Shown here: in pieces, positions 41,601 through 52,256 of the stretch
How the letters are laid out: each line of letters opens with the position of its first letter
How positions within the stretch are numbered: the stretch's first letter is position 1
Notes under the pieces: generated by a model
What the model was told of the DNA's origin: nothing
Seen by the model: the letters and a program-made list of their open reading frames with translations, nothing else
Databases searched by the model: none
Program-made: the position numbers and the translations under genes
Source: Apiospora phragmitis
Taxonomy: Eukaryota > Ascomycota > Sordariomycetes > Amphisphaeriales > Apiosporaceae
Reading direction: 5' to 3'
DNA length: 64,000 nucleotides
Assembly (NCBI GenBank): GCA_038363925.1
Contig: JAQQWL010000018.1
Span: 824,167-888,166, forward strand

Positions 41601-43089
41601 CTCAGTCTCTCCTTCAGCCCATCGTCGATCAAGTGCTGGACTAAGCCACGATGCGGCAGAAAGGGGACCACATCTCACCCTACGTGGCCATTAGCGTCAC
41701 GGTGTGGGCTACGTCGGGGGCGGTGAAGGTCATGATGGGGTTACCTGTGTGATCGGCAATTTTCTGGTCGAGGCAGACGATGATTTAAACCGGCGGCGCC
41801 ATTAGCAGCTCTACATCCTAAGGTCTACATCTACCTTACCGCAGATTAGCCAGCCAACACTCTGTACGTCAGACAGGACACATCAGAAAGAGTACATAAG
41901 ATGCCCCTGATCCGAATGCAGAGCTTGCCGAGGTACCCTAGAACGGCTACGAAGAAGCGCTTCCTGCTCGAAAGTCTAGTACATATCGCAGGATGGACTG
42001 CATATACTGTATAACCCCGCTGCTTTGGCTTGTTGCCATGGAATGTGGTGAGCTCAAGTCTAGTGAATGTGACCTCGTTAGGGGAGCGGCTGATCTGGTT
42101 CTCAACTCCATCTAGGCCGGAGAGATGCCTTCTGTAGCTTGTGCATCTTGCTGACCTGCATGCCAAAAAGGATGTGTACAGTCCAGCACCCACGACTGCG
42201 AAGAAACACTCCCTGGCCGAGAAATCTCTAGCTTCGCAAAATGACCTACTGTTCTGTACCGCTCTCTTTGACGTGTGTACCACGACGCGAAGCCAGGCGT
42301 GTCCGAGGTCACGTCAGGTAGCATGGGTATGAAACAGTCGTAGGAAGTACGCTTTAGAGCTGAAGGATACGTGTAGGTACGGACCGGAAGGGCACAACTG
42401 GAGCTATGAGGTATGGTGAGCGAATATTACTTTGAGTACTCCAGAGGAGCCACTTTACTAGGTCATGGCTCGAATTTTAGCCGTGCATTTCTCAGGAGAT
42501 TGTACCAGGGCCAAAAGGGTGAATAGTGACCCAAGCTGCCAGGAGGCACTCCTCGCTTCAAAGTGCCAAGCAATTAACAATCACCAAAACTAGAAGAGTA
42601 ATCACCAGTTGCTTGGTTGCCACTTAGAAGCGGAATAGTCCTTGCATGCGTGACCAGGACATGCCCCAGTCACGTATCCCTTGAGAGGGAACCTTTCCGG
42701 CCATACGAGCCAACAACCAACTAGAGACGAGCTTCGTCTGAATGCTTCAATTCGGGTCCATCGCGCCAAGGTCAGTTGGAATGCTACCACGCCGACCCTG
42801 GTCGGAACAAGAGTGGCATGCTGGTGCTGGACGCGAGATTGAGATCCAGGTGGTCGGAATCCAATCAGCGGCCGTCACGGCCATGCCTGCATCCGGCAAC
42901 GGTCACTCTACGTGCTGCGGGGTATGGCTCTGCACTGTAAGAGAAAACCAGCAAAGCAACCTCAAAGCGTCATCCCCCCTGCTCAATTGTTCATCATCCT
43001 AGTCTGCTGTTGTCGTGCTTCCACATTCTTGGTGAGGCCGGGGAATGGAAGTCGCATTCTAGTCAACTGGACTAGCTCCTACCCTGTCG
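41601..43089. other. Spacer between the two duplicates, no supported gene
   Basis: Short overlapping ORFs without motifs. The spacer is not itself part of the duplication as far as I can see. Confidence 0.4.
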
Positions 43090-43617
43090 AAAGGGGCTGT
43101 TCACGCGCTGGGGGCGGAAGCGGTGCTGGGACGGATCGGGTTCGGGGGAGCAGTAGTGCCAATCCAGAACCTGACCCTAGCCTCGGTCGACCTCGTTTTG
43201 CTGATCTGGCTCTCGAACGGAGGACCGTAGGACGGATAGTGCCTTCGATTCAAAATTCACGCATGCGGTGGTACCTCCAACGCATAGAGAGTCCGGAGCT
43301 GACGGCAGCTATACATGAGCTGCTTGCTCAAGAGAAGCGTCAAAGATCCGGAATGATGTACTTCTGGGCGCATGGTGCAGACACACTTCAGCGCCTCCGC
43401 TCAACGTCTGCTCTCAGTCCGATGCTGCCAACTCGACTCTTCCACCACATGGCTATGGCTGTAAGCCGTGCTTCATCCAGAGCTTCGCCTCTAGCCACAA
43501 GTGTAAGTTGATGATCAGTATCCCAACTGGAAATCTCAGTCACTCGCCTGAAAGCCTAGCCTACAAAGGAGTCGTGCTAGCATCTATCCCTGCTGCTTCA
43601 TGACAGGACTTTGGCCA

Positions 43618-43625
43618 TATAAATA
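43618..43625 (+). promoter_or_regulatory. TATA box of the micro-exon gene
   Basis: TATAAATA, 97 bp upstream of ATG 43722. It lies in the block conserved with the duplicate at 41.3 kb, where one base has changed. Confidence 0.55.
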
Positions 43626-43721
43626 CCAGCTGTGGAGCCAAGGCCTGTTCCATTACCCTCTGTCCGCGTTACCTTCATCCGCTACTTCTTCCATTCACCT
43701 GTCGCTTCCATCCACGCCGGC

Positions 43722-44415
43722 ATGCTCCCTTCGCAGCAACACGGTGCGCAGCGCCTGCGCCGGCGACCGCAAGGCCGAACTCCAGCAGGCCAAGCCGCCA
43801 CTGCGCCTGCGCCCAGGACTATCGCTCCTGCGGCAGCGCAGCACCAGCCTCCGAACCAACCCCCACTGTCCTTTCCAGAAGTTCCCAACTTCTTCGGTGA
43901 CCAAGAAGGCCTCGACTCGGGCTCTTTCAGCTCGCCACCACCGTAGGTCCCTCCCCACCGCCCCCGTTCATCCAGCTGAGAACGTAGGGCGTCGAGCGAT
44001 ACCCAAGAACTGCTGCGCGAGGTGGATGGGCTGATGGACAAGTTCGACGCCATCTTGTCCGAGCTGACCCGCCACAACCAAGAGTGAGTCTACCCTCGCC
44101 CTCGTACTTCAGAGAACTCCGACTCACGCAATCCCACACGTTTCGCCAGATTCACGACTTTGTAGGTCTTCCACCCCATTGTAATGACGCCTTTATCTAA
44201 CTCCAGGTGCCCGAACAGCAGACAGAAGGTCGAACAGCTGTAAGTCACCGTATGATCAGTCAGGCGTAGATTGCTCTACTGATATCGACAACAGGCTCCT
44301 GCAGCAAACCCAAAAGCTCACGGGCTGGCTGTCGCAGGTGAAAGCCCTGTTTGAACAGTTCGTCCCTGTTGTCGACGCCGATCCCTTGGACGACGCGTTT
44401 TTCGATCAGGTGTAA
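43722..44415 (+). CDS. Five-exon gene with a 12-nt micro-exon, 160 aa, unknown function
   Basis: Exons are 43722-43942, 43988-44083, 44150-44161 (12 nt), 44207-44239 and 44295-44415. Introns are 45, 66, 45 and 55 bp, all GT-AG with good donors (GTAGGT, GTGAGT, GTAGGT, GTAAGT), and every junction is phase 2. The product has a basic Gln/Pro/Ala-rich N-terminus and a short linker (PEVPNFFGDQEGLDSGS). A helical C-terminal half follows: TQELLREVDGLMDKFDAIL, HNQEFTTLCPNSRQKVEQLL, WLSQVKALFEQFVPVV, ending AFFDQV. Leu/Val spacing in the helices predicts a coiled coil. The micro-exon codes FTT and parts of its two neighbours. Without the spliced frame each exon hits a stop, so the reconstruction is strongly constrained. 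I recall small fungal proteins of this type but no function. The 5' half is duplicated at 41.4 kb. Confidence 0.7.
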
Positions 44416-46383
44416 GGCTTTCGCGAGAAGACGATAAATCGGAATGGATTGGGCCATTCGCCAAGCATGAGGGCTTGGCTGCGGAGTCATGTTGCCTGCC
44501 CTGGCCCACACGTACCGGCCGTCGGTGCCTCGCTTCTCAACCAATGGGCTAGCCTTTGTACTCTCGTCGGTTCTTTTCTCTATGAACCACGTATTGGTGC
44601 TCGATTTTCGGGCGGAGAATCGTTGGTGGGATGCTTCTATCGCGTGCCTGCCATGCTGGTCTTGGAAGGACTTGGTAGCCTCGTTGGCCTCAAGGAATCA
44701 GTGTATGCCAGCGTGCTTCGGGTTTCGTTGGCCATTCGAAATAGTAGATAACAACCGTGGTCGCTATGATGTCGTTTCTCTTGCTACCGAGAAGTGACGG
44801 TTTGGTAGCAATTGTCTTCATGCTGCCATAGCCAAATCGGGGCTTGTGCCTGCAGCTATTGTGTTTACTGCCATGCCGTGTCGAATTTCGGTTCATGTTG
44901 TCGGTCGTCAGGCGTGCGCTCTGCGGCGTGTCGTCGGCGCGTTTCGAAAGAGTCGTCCTTTTCCTGGCTGCTCAATTATGCCAGATAAGTAGTTTACTAT
45001 TGTACGTGTTGCTATTTTGTTCCCTGCCCACAATTGAACTGTAAGCACGCCCCATAGCACGGCCGCGTTCCCCTGTGGCTAACGAGATTATGCATATATT
45101 GCGTTCCAAACTGAAAGAAGGCGTCAACCCACTCCTCCTCGGAAGTAGGGCAACAGTAGGTGAAAAGTTCATAAGTGCCTGGAATGTGTAGCCGTTTCCG
45201 AAGCACTCTTGAGAGTTTCCTAGGGGGCACTGAATCCATGGCAAAGTTGAGGTAGGATGCTGTCTCACAGCAAAGAATATGGGTCGGGACGATGGAACTA
45301 TATATAGGGTTCATTATTACCGAACGCGCGTAGGAGCGTGACCAGTACACTCAGCCCGGAATGACTGACAAAAGGTTCGAGCTGCCGTATTTATATTGGA
45401 CCGGCTCTACGGACCACGCTGGCGGCTAGCTAGGAATAGGCCTGCAATGTGGACTGGGCATGGTGCTGGGGAAGCAAATTAATACATGGATACATTGATA
45501 GATAAGAAACTGTTTCTGCCTTGCTGCGGCCGTGGCGATTCCGGCAGAGAAAGCGTCGAATAGCTTGTCGCTGCCACCAAAGGTATCCACGAACCAACCT
45601 GGAACAGCATACGAGAGCAAAACCGGGCACCAAGAGAGTCCATAGCGTATAACGCATTGGAAGGTAAAAAGTATGATACAGCCTGTGGACTGTGGGTTGC
45701 CGAGTGTGAGATAGTTCTTCATAGTCGCGTGCTGTATGATTTGCTATGTGGTAACTGCGGCGGTTATAGATGAACTCTTTAGGTGAACTAGCAGGGATGC
45801 TTTTAGGCTCCCTAATGGCGTCCAGCAGCTTTGAAGCCAATCGATTCGACGTGAGCGGCCCGGAGGCTAGAGAGGGGGGTGATCTGCGCCATCAATCCGC
45901 GGCGAAGGCTGGCTGAATATAAGCAAGTCCCTGGCCGACTGCCGTCCCGTCCGGCAGCCACGCGGGCCACTACGCTAATGTCATAACTCCAACGCTACAT
46001 ACGAGAACGTATCAGAAAAGAAAAGCACAGTGTGGCAGCAGGTTTGGTAGAAGATCTCCATGCGGGACACGACTGTGATAGGTTGGAACTGCATAGATGT
46101 CGTGCGCAAAATGCTGCGCATGACTCCAAACGGTTATCACCTGGATCAGACCATTTCAATACGTAAGATGCCATCCATCAGAAAGAAACGGATATTTTCA
46201 AGGGCACTGTGACGGGCTTGGCCAGTGTTAGTTCCAACTAGCTATCCTGTATTAATGAGTATAACAAACTTGAGGAAATGAAGGTCTAGATGCATGACGG
46301 ATACCGAAGTATGTACACTTTTGAATGACAGTAGTCTGAAGTACTGAGAATCTGATGGAAAAATCGATCGGTGGGTTGGTGGG
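44416..46383. other. Gene-poor interval with weak coding candidates on the minus strand
   Basis: On the minus strand two stretches look coding-like without matching a family I know: about 45800-45430 (YEELSHTRQPTVHRLYHTFY, then a hydrophobic VLLSYAVPGWFVDTFGG in an overlapping frame) and about 45255-45060 (MDSVPPRKLSRVLRKRL, YCCPTSEEEWVDAFFQF). They may be exons of one decayed gene. I could not connect them with splice sites, so no CDS is called. Confidence 0.35.
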
Positions 46384-46506
46384 TCATGTTGGCTGAGGGC
46401 ATCGCCGAATGCCATAGACGGCCCCGACAGCAATCAGGTCAAGTAGAGATGGTTCGTACCTACAAAGAGATCTACAAGCTGAGAAAGGGGAAACAAGGTC
46501 GTAGTC

Positions 46507-47106
46507 GTGTGCAGACCTGATATGGCGGAGGACGGCCTCGAGCTGGCACGTATAGCCAAGCACGCAGCCCAACGAAGCACTATGCCAGGCTGCGTACCAC
46601 CGACGAAAGCGTTCCGCGCGAAATCCACAACGCTGAACAACGCCAGGAAAAGGCAGGACGCAGGTAAGAGGTTGCCCGACAAGGTCGGGGCCTTCTTGAA
46701 GAGAATCGATACGGCACTGCCAGGACGTCACACACGCTCGTTATACGACAGCCTGTCTCACCACGAAGCAAGTACACTAGCTCAGCTGCGGACAGGCATG
46801 GCCCGACTGAACTACCACCTATTTCAGATAGGGGCAGTCCCGTCAGCAGAATGCGCATGCGGACATGCAAGGGAGACAGTCGAGCACTTCCTATTCCGAT
46901 GTACCCAATGGACATCTCAACGCACGGAGCTGCTACAATGCACCGAAACAGGAAGAGGGAACCTCTCCTATTACCTCGGAGGCAAAGGGAAGAATGACAA
47001 CAACAAGTGGAAGCCAGACCTGGACGCCGTCCCGGCGACCATTCGATATGCTATAGCGACAGGCCGGCTTCGGGAAAGAGTAGGCGAGGAGGAAATCAGC
47101 AGTTAA
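46507..47106 (+). mobile_element. LINE ORF2 C-terminus, 5'-truncated copy
   Basis: The 3' end of a Tad1-type ORF2. GLELARIAKHAAQRS is the end of RNase H. The conserved post-RNase H region follows (LYDSLSHHEASTLAQLRTGM), then the zinc-knuckle-like CACGHARETVEHFLFRC, then GNLSYYLGGKG and TIRYAIATGRL before the stop at 47106. It is cut at its 5' side, the normal outcome of incomplete target-primed reverse transcription. It does not overlap the ORF2 segment retained at 36.3-37.9 kb, so the two could derive from different insertions. Confidence 0.85.
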
Positions 47107-47433
47107 CTTATTAACTAGCGTTTATTTCGAACGGGACACCTCTGTATTCATACTAGCCCGGCAGGTCTTGCTTCAGCCGCCTAGGATAAGACGCCGAACA
47201 CTTGGAAACACTACCTCCAAGCCGATTTGCTATTAACTAATCGCGTTATTTTATATACAGGGATGTCCAATGGTAACATAAACAAGGGAACAAGATTGGA
47301 ATGCACGTTTAGGTACGGGCCTCGAGGAGTACTGACAGAAGCTGGAGAAAAGTCCATATAATTAAAAGTGATAGTTGCCCTTTAGGGCTTAGCCCGGGCA
47401 TAATAAAAGTGTGTGTGTGTGTGTGTGTAAACA
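47107..47433 (+). mobile_element. LINE 3' UTR ending in a (TG)n tail
   Basis: Follows the ORF2 stop. The last 100 bp (ctgacagaagc, gatagttgccctttagggct, tagcccgggc, taataaaag) and the TG repeat at 47411-47428 recur inverted at 38235-38335, which marks the 3' end of the element family. A TG-repeat tail replaces poly(A). Confidence 0.65.
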
Positions 47434-48099
47434 ACGAAAGGATCGCGCGACTGCCCGTGCCATGCAATTGCCGCACCATCCACCAATCTTGCTTTGACAG
47501 CCTTGGCGACGCCAGGCGAGCAAACTAAAGAGGAAATCCCTCTACTGCATTGACGCTGTTGCATGATATGGTATAGTAAAATGATATATGATACCACGAA
47601 GGCATATATTGGAATATGGCAGGCTTGACCGCCCCTCCGTTGTGGACAGCGGTCCGCTATGAATAATCATTACCAACCGCTCACAAAGCAGCGTACATGC
47701 ATTTTGCCAGCCCTCTAGTGAATCCAACCAAAACAATGCATTAACGTTAACGTTCGACGTTGAAAAAGGTGTGTACTTCCGGAGGAAAAGTGGTAACAGA
47801 ACGGACTGGCTTTCCTTCTCGGGAAGCGCGTAGGGCGGGCGTTGCATCCGCCCCGCCGCTCGACGCTTAGCGTGCCGTTTTATCACGGCATTCTTCACAT
47901 GCAGGGCCTTCGATGACTTGAGAACTTTCCCAAGCCTCTCCTCACCCCGAGCCCGGCTGATTTGGTCAATAAAAGATGCCAAATTGCCCTGTCCTTCCAC
48001 GGTGTTCCTAGCCCTCCTCATGATCACCTTCGTCTTCGCACACAGTTCCTTCAAAACCTTCATTGTGCCGTGTCTTACCAACCCAAACAACCACCCACC
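47434..48099. other. Intergenic region upstream of the secreted peptide gene
   Basis: The minus-strand ORF across 47542-48282 is antisense to the peptide gene and has no motif. The 48060-48099 stretch (accaacccaaacaaccaccc) is a typical A/C-rich fungal leader just before the ATG. Confidence 0.45.
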
Positions 48100-48288
48100 A
48101 TGCAGTTCAGCTTTAACGCCCTCTTCGCTGCCCTGAGCATGGCCACTCTCGCCGCGGCCCAGAATGGTCTGTGCATAGAAAGGGTCGAATTCGGCACCTG
48201 CTCCGGCCAGTACCCGCAGGCCTGCGAGGCTATTAGCGGCACCGGCGTCCGCTTCTTCAGCTGTTGCCTGGCCAGTGTTCAATGTTAA
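48100..48288 (+). CDS. Small secreted cysteine-rich protein, 62 aa
   Basis: MQFSFNALFAALSMATLAAA is a textbook signal peptide with cleavage after Ala20. The 42-residue mature peptide starts QNGLCIERVEFGTCSG and contains six cysteines: C25, C34, C42, C55, C56, C62 (C-x8-C-x7-C-x12-CC-x5-C). Six cysteines predict three disulfides; the CC pair recalls small secreted effectors and antimicrobial-type peptides, but spacing does not match hydrophobins, which need eight. The start is fixed by the signal peptide and the A/C-rich leader. No intron. Function not known. Confidence 0.75.
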   Translation: MQFSFNALFAALSMATLAAAQNGLCIERVEFGTCSGQYPQACEAISGTGVRFFSCCLASVQC

Positions 48289-48759
48289 GCGCCCTTCAAA
48301 GCAGTAAGTAGATCATTCATCTTTGTTTCCCATTTCGATGTTCATTTCGCTAATGATGGTGGTAGCCTAGTTGGTTCGAAAAACTGTTGGCTGCCCTCCA
48401 AAAGTTCCGCATGATGACTATACGCCTAGCTCCCACGCTCGAATAGATGGCTTCCAAGTATATCACAACTAGAATGCGCTTGATTAGATGTCTGCCGCGC
48501 GTTTATAGAAACAGGCAGCATTTTAGACTGCATATAGGGTAGGGACTCAGGGCAATTTGTCGGAATATACATACCTTTTGCGCTACTGCTGCGTCCCATT
48601 GTTGGTTGTGGCGCACTTGCTGGCTCACACGAGGCACTTTCGGGTCCCTCTAATCCTCACCGAGTCGTGTGCAGAAAAGTGGCAGTGGGAGGCCGAAACA
48701 ACCATTCTGGCCCGCCTGGACGTAGTCTCTAATTGTACCGTTTTGGATGTGGTACGTTG
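48289..48759. other. Intergenic region, nothing recognised
   Basis: The 3' UTR of the peptide gene, then short ORFs without motifs. Confidence 0.4.
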
Positions 48760-49010
48760 GTTCCGAATGGAACCAGAGTCATCCAGTAGCATGCAGTACT
48801 CTCTTTTGGCTGCATCAGCTCGAAGACTCTTACGGGCTGTTTCCGGTCCCGAGTTCTGTTGGCCCTACTGTTGGAGTGCAGCGTCGGAAAAGTAGCAATG
48901 GCGCACTAGCGCAACCAGCGGGCCAGGTCCCCTAGAAGAAGCGTGGAGCTGGTTCGCGACCCCGCGCCATTAGGGCTAACTGCCTAGTCTTCCATCTAAT
49001 CACCTAAAAT
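48760..49010 (+). repeat. Repeat copy C (partial)
   Basis: Matches the first 230 bp of copy A at 27780 (ggaaccagag-tcatccagta, tttccggtcc, gcaatggcgcactagcgc, cagcgggccaggtcccct). It lacks the downstream MADS-like part. Confidence 0.75.
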
Positions 49011-49048
49011 CGAACCTAGAGCATAAACGAAACCATCATTAGCTAGTA

Positions 49049-49248
49049 CTGTGAAAGTTAGGTTCAGCACCCGTATTTCAATCTGAGATCCTTGGCAACG
49101 AGGTAGTACGGGGTATCTTTACAGCGCGTAACGGGAGTACAGTACAGCCAGTGTTGGGGCAGAATTTGGCCTTTGTACAGATACCCCGCTTTGCCTCATT
49201 GCCAAGAATCCTAGATTGAAATGCGGACGCTGAACCTGGGTTTTACAG
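49049..49248. mobile_element. Fold-back MITE with TA target-site duplication
   Basis: A 200-bp element with terminal inverted repeats of about 75 bp: 49049-49123 (CTGTGAAAGTTAGGTTCAGC...) pairs with the reverse complement of 49173-49248 (CTGTAAAACCCAGGTTCAGC...). Only about 50 bp separates the arms. It is flanked by TA on both sides (49047-49048, 49249-49250), the target-site duplication of the Tc1/mariner superfamily. There is no coding capacity, so it would be mobilised in trans. Confidence 0.85.
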
Positions 49249-49934
49249 TAAGGTGCGGTTGCTACGAGGGCCTGCCACTGCTCGTTCAGCTTGGCATCAT
49301 GTTGGGTCTTCTGCACAGTGTCCACTTTGATACACTTCGATTCCACCATGAACAAACCAGTATAGATAGCTTTCACTTCAGCGACGAGCTGAAGAGGATC
49401 GATTCGATTGGTCTTGAGTTATGGGACATGACCAGCCTCGTTCCGCTGCGACTCGAACAATCAATCCCGGAACTGCTTGTCTTCCGAGTCATTACTGAGC
49501 TTCTCGACCGATTTTCGCGTCTATGAATGATCCTGTGGCTCAGGGGCGTCGGCCTGATACTCTCTTCTCCTGGGTAGAGTCGCCATGGTCGGACATATCG
49601 GGCTTGATGATGTGGATAGAAATAGTTGAGCTGGTAGTGGAGTATGATTAGTAAAGTGTGACGAGACTGAGGACTCTATGCCAGTCTCTTATCTCCTTTT
49701 CCAGCAATTAGGCCACGCAGTTATGCTAATAATGCCAGACACCACCCAGAATTAGCCCGCCGAGACCTCCGGTAGTGCCACCCATAACTGTCATATTATG
49801 CTTGAAACCCACGCGACACCAACTACTGTTTTATAACGCATTTCTCATGGTGCCTGCCCTCCAGCATCCCCATGCGAATGTTGTCCGAAGTAGTAATTAT
49901 TAGTAGTCAGTCTCAACAAGTAACTCGGTTTAAT
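49249..49934. other. Intergenic region, no supported gene
   Basis: ORF 49221-49526 starts inside the MITE and shows no motif. Nothing else is recognised. Confidence 0.4.
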
Positions 49935-50590
49935 ATGGGCATTTCCACTACCGATATTTCTTTCTTCTACGAGTATGCGAATCCCTCACAAGAAGGGCCG
50001 TGCGCCGATTCCTTGGTGGAGCGCACTAAGACTGTCAATGCCCTTTTGACATCTCTCTCCACATACGGTGCATTCAAGATTACCGGCCACGGCATTTCAG
50101 GGAGCAGAATCCAGCGCGTGTTCAAGTCGGTAAGTGCCATATCAACCGCTATCCGGCCACCTAAGCAGTATCAAGATGCTAACTCACACGGCAGAGTGCA
50201 GACTCCTTCGGCCAGCACAGACGCATAAGGAAGTCGGCGGCAGGTACACGCTCCAAGAATGGGCGTCTCCGTGAATACTGGGCCGGAGGGGCCCTTGAAC
50301 CAAGTTCCGTTGTAAGCGGAAGCGATTCATAGGCCACGGACTGGCCAGTGGTAATTATGGCATAACTAACAACATGCGACCTATAGGAATCCTTTGTGGC
50401 CGGCCCGCCATCCGACCGGCAAGCGCCTATGCCGTGGCCGATAGGAGTGCGAGGGGACATTTTCTAGATGACGATGCAGCCGTTCTCGCATGACTGCGCC
50501 AACCTACACCACGACTTGCTCCACATTCTGGAAAAAGCGTTGGGATTATGGGACAGCGAGATGGTTTCGCGCTGGGCTGCCGAGGACGGG
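49935..50590 (+). pseudogene. 2-oxoglutarate/Fe(II) oxygenase fragment (DIOX_N type)
   Basis: From ATG 49935 the N-terminal domain of a fungal isopenicillin-N-synthase-like oxygenase is readable: TTDISFFYEYANPS, VNALLTSLSTYGAFKITGHG (the conserved G-F/AFK-x-GHG), then RIQRVFK. A GTAAGT intron (50130-50194) follows, but the next exon does not continue the family. Remains of the middle region reappear later: WPIGV near 50430 and PFSHDCANLHHDLLHILEKA, LGLWDSEM near 50478-50560, interrupted by a TAG just before. No HxD...H iron ligands were found downstream. A decayed enzyme gene. Confidence 0.6.
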
Positions 50591-52256
50591 TAGGTTCGCC
50601 TTGAGTACCAGATATCGCCTTCTACCACTCCCTCGACTCGTTTGGAGGGTCTTGTGTCACAAATAGAGGGACAGGGCGTTCGTACTACTCTGGGCCCGGC
50701 TTTTCAAAACAACGCTCGCAAAAGAGATAGTGGTTGTATATGGTGCTGCGGTCTGGAAATGGGTACAAATGCAGCTCGGGCGGAAATATCCGAACGGTGG
50801 AAGATGGCCAACGTTCCAAGTACTCGGTAATCTACGTTGGATATGAGAATAATACGACACTACGGTGAATGGAGAGATCGCTATCATACTTTGCAACCCG
50901 CGATGATGTGCTGAGACTGATGATCGTGTTTCTTTGTCTGTTTCAAAAGCTTACATGTGCAGTCGTGTTAGATTGCTACTAACCAAAGAAAGATACCAAA
51001 TCGCTCCTTCGCCCTGGCAGTAAAGCTTCGCTGGCGGCGCTCGCTTTCAAGGGAAACACCGAGTGGTTATTCCCCAGATTTCTACTCTAACCCTCATGTC
51101 CTCGGGCCCACAGTGGCCTGCGAGGGTCGTGCCACCGCCAAGAGCAGACCCTGGTGACACTAATCAACCTTGTCTTCGTGGGGCTTCTATCCATCCAAAA
51201 GAGAGACGAAATGATGGTTCATAACTCTTCTAACCGCCAGAAAGACTCTCCTGTAGATGGAGAAGCAGCTTTTCCGCACTATCGATCGCCTGGCCTCCCT
51301 CCTCTCTATCGCTATCGCTTTCGACGGCTGCCGAGGGCTGCGTCCAACAAGGCCGAACATTAACCTTAGAGCTTAGAGGCCGTTAAGATCTTGGCCCGGG
51401 ACCGCGGGTGTAGCCCGGGCGTGGGTCGTGCCGTGACTTAGAGTTTGTGAATTTAGGGGCCTGGGTTCGTGTTCAACTAGGAAATAGAATTCTGTCGCTA
51501 AGGAACATGCTTGTCTATGTGATGACAGTATTCTGAGGTTCACACATTCCCCCTTCAGGGACATCAAGATTTGATGGAGAATTTAAGGCCACCCAACGAA
51601 TACCTTTCGACTTTTGGCCACCCAGACCAGATACAAATCATCCGTTTTTCTCTCTCATACGATTTCCAACTATCGGTAATCACTATTCTTCTATTTTCAA
51701 CATGCAGATTTCAGAGAGGGTACCAGGTATTCGTAACATTCACCATATCGTCTGACTCTTCAAGCAAAGAATAGCGCATGCAAAGGGAATGTCATGCTGC
51801 TAGACCGCGTCCCCTACTATTGAGTGGACGCTTTTGTCTTTGTAAATCATTAGATAGCGTGTAGTGTGATGTCGTGGTGGGCGACGACGAAGGCTGCAAC
51901 ATTTCCGCCAGGGGAAACACCGGAACGGCATCTCAATATTGTATTCACGCTACTCATACTGCAGTCTATGTAGAGGGCCTTTTACATGTAACGAGTCAGT
52001 CAATCAGAACATCAGACAGTATCTGCAACGTTTGGTCAAAGAACAGGGGTGAGACCACATGATAAGCAAGTGTCATGCTTGGACCTGTTATGCGTTTCTG
52101 GGCGTGACACTGCACCAAAACTACCGAGACACCATTGAGTACTTCTGCTTTTAAGAAAAAGAATGGAACCCGAGGCAGGCATGATTGGATCGTCGTATCG
52201 TGTACTGACCATTAGGTATTCAACGGTCAAGGGTAAAAGCGGGTACTAATCCATCC
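50591..52256. other. Gene-poor interval, nothing supported
   Basis: Short ORFs on both strands (50642-50830 plus is the longest with coding-like composition and may be another relic of the oxygenase locus). No repeat, RNA gene or domain recognised. Confidence 0.4.

Noticed and set aside
43600..44034. 144-codon plus-strand ORF overlapping the micro-exon gene
   Set aside because: It is a different frame that ignores the introns; the spliced frame beginning at 43722 has consistent phase-2 junctions and a coherent coiled-coil protein.
47542..48282. 246-codon minus-strand ORF
   Set aside because: Antisense to the secreted peptide gene and to the LINE tail region, with no recognisable domain; the plus-strand signal peptide gives a better explanation.
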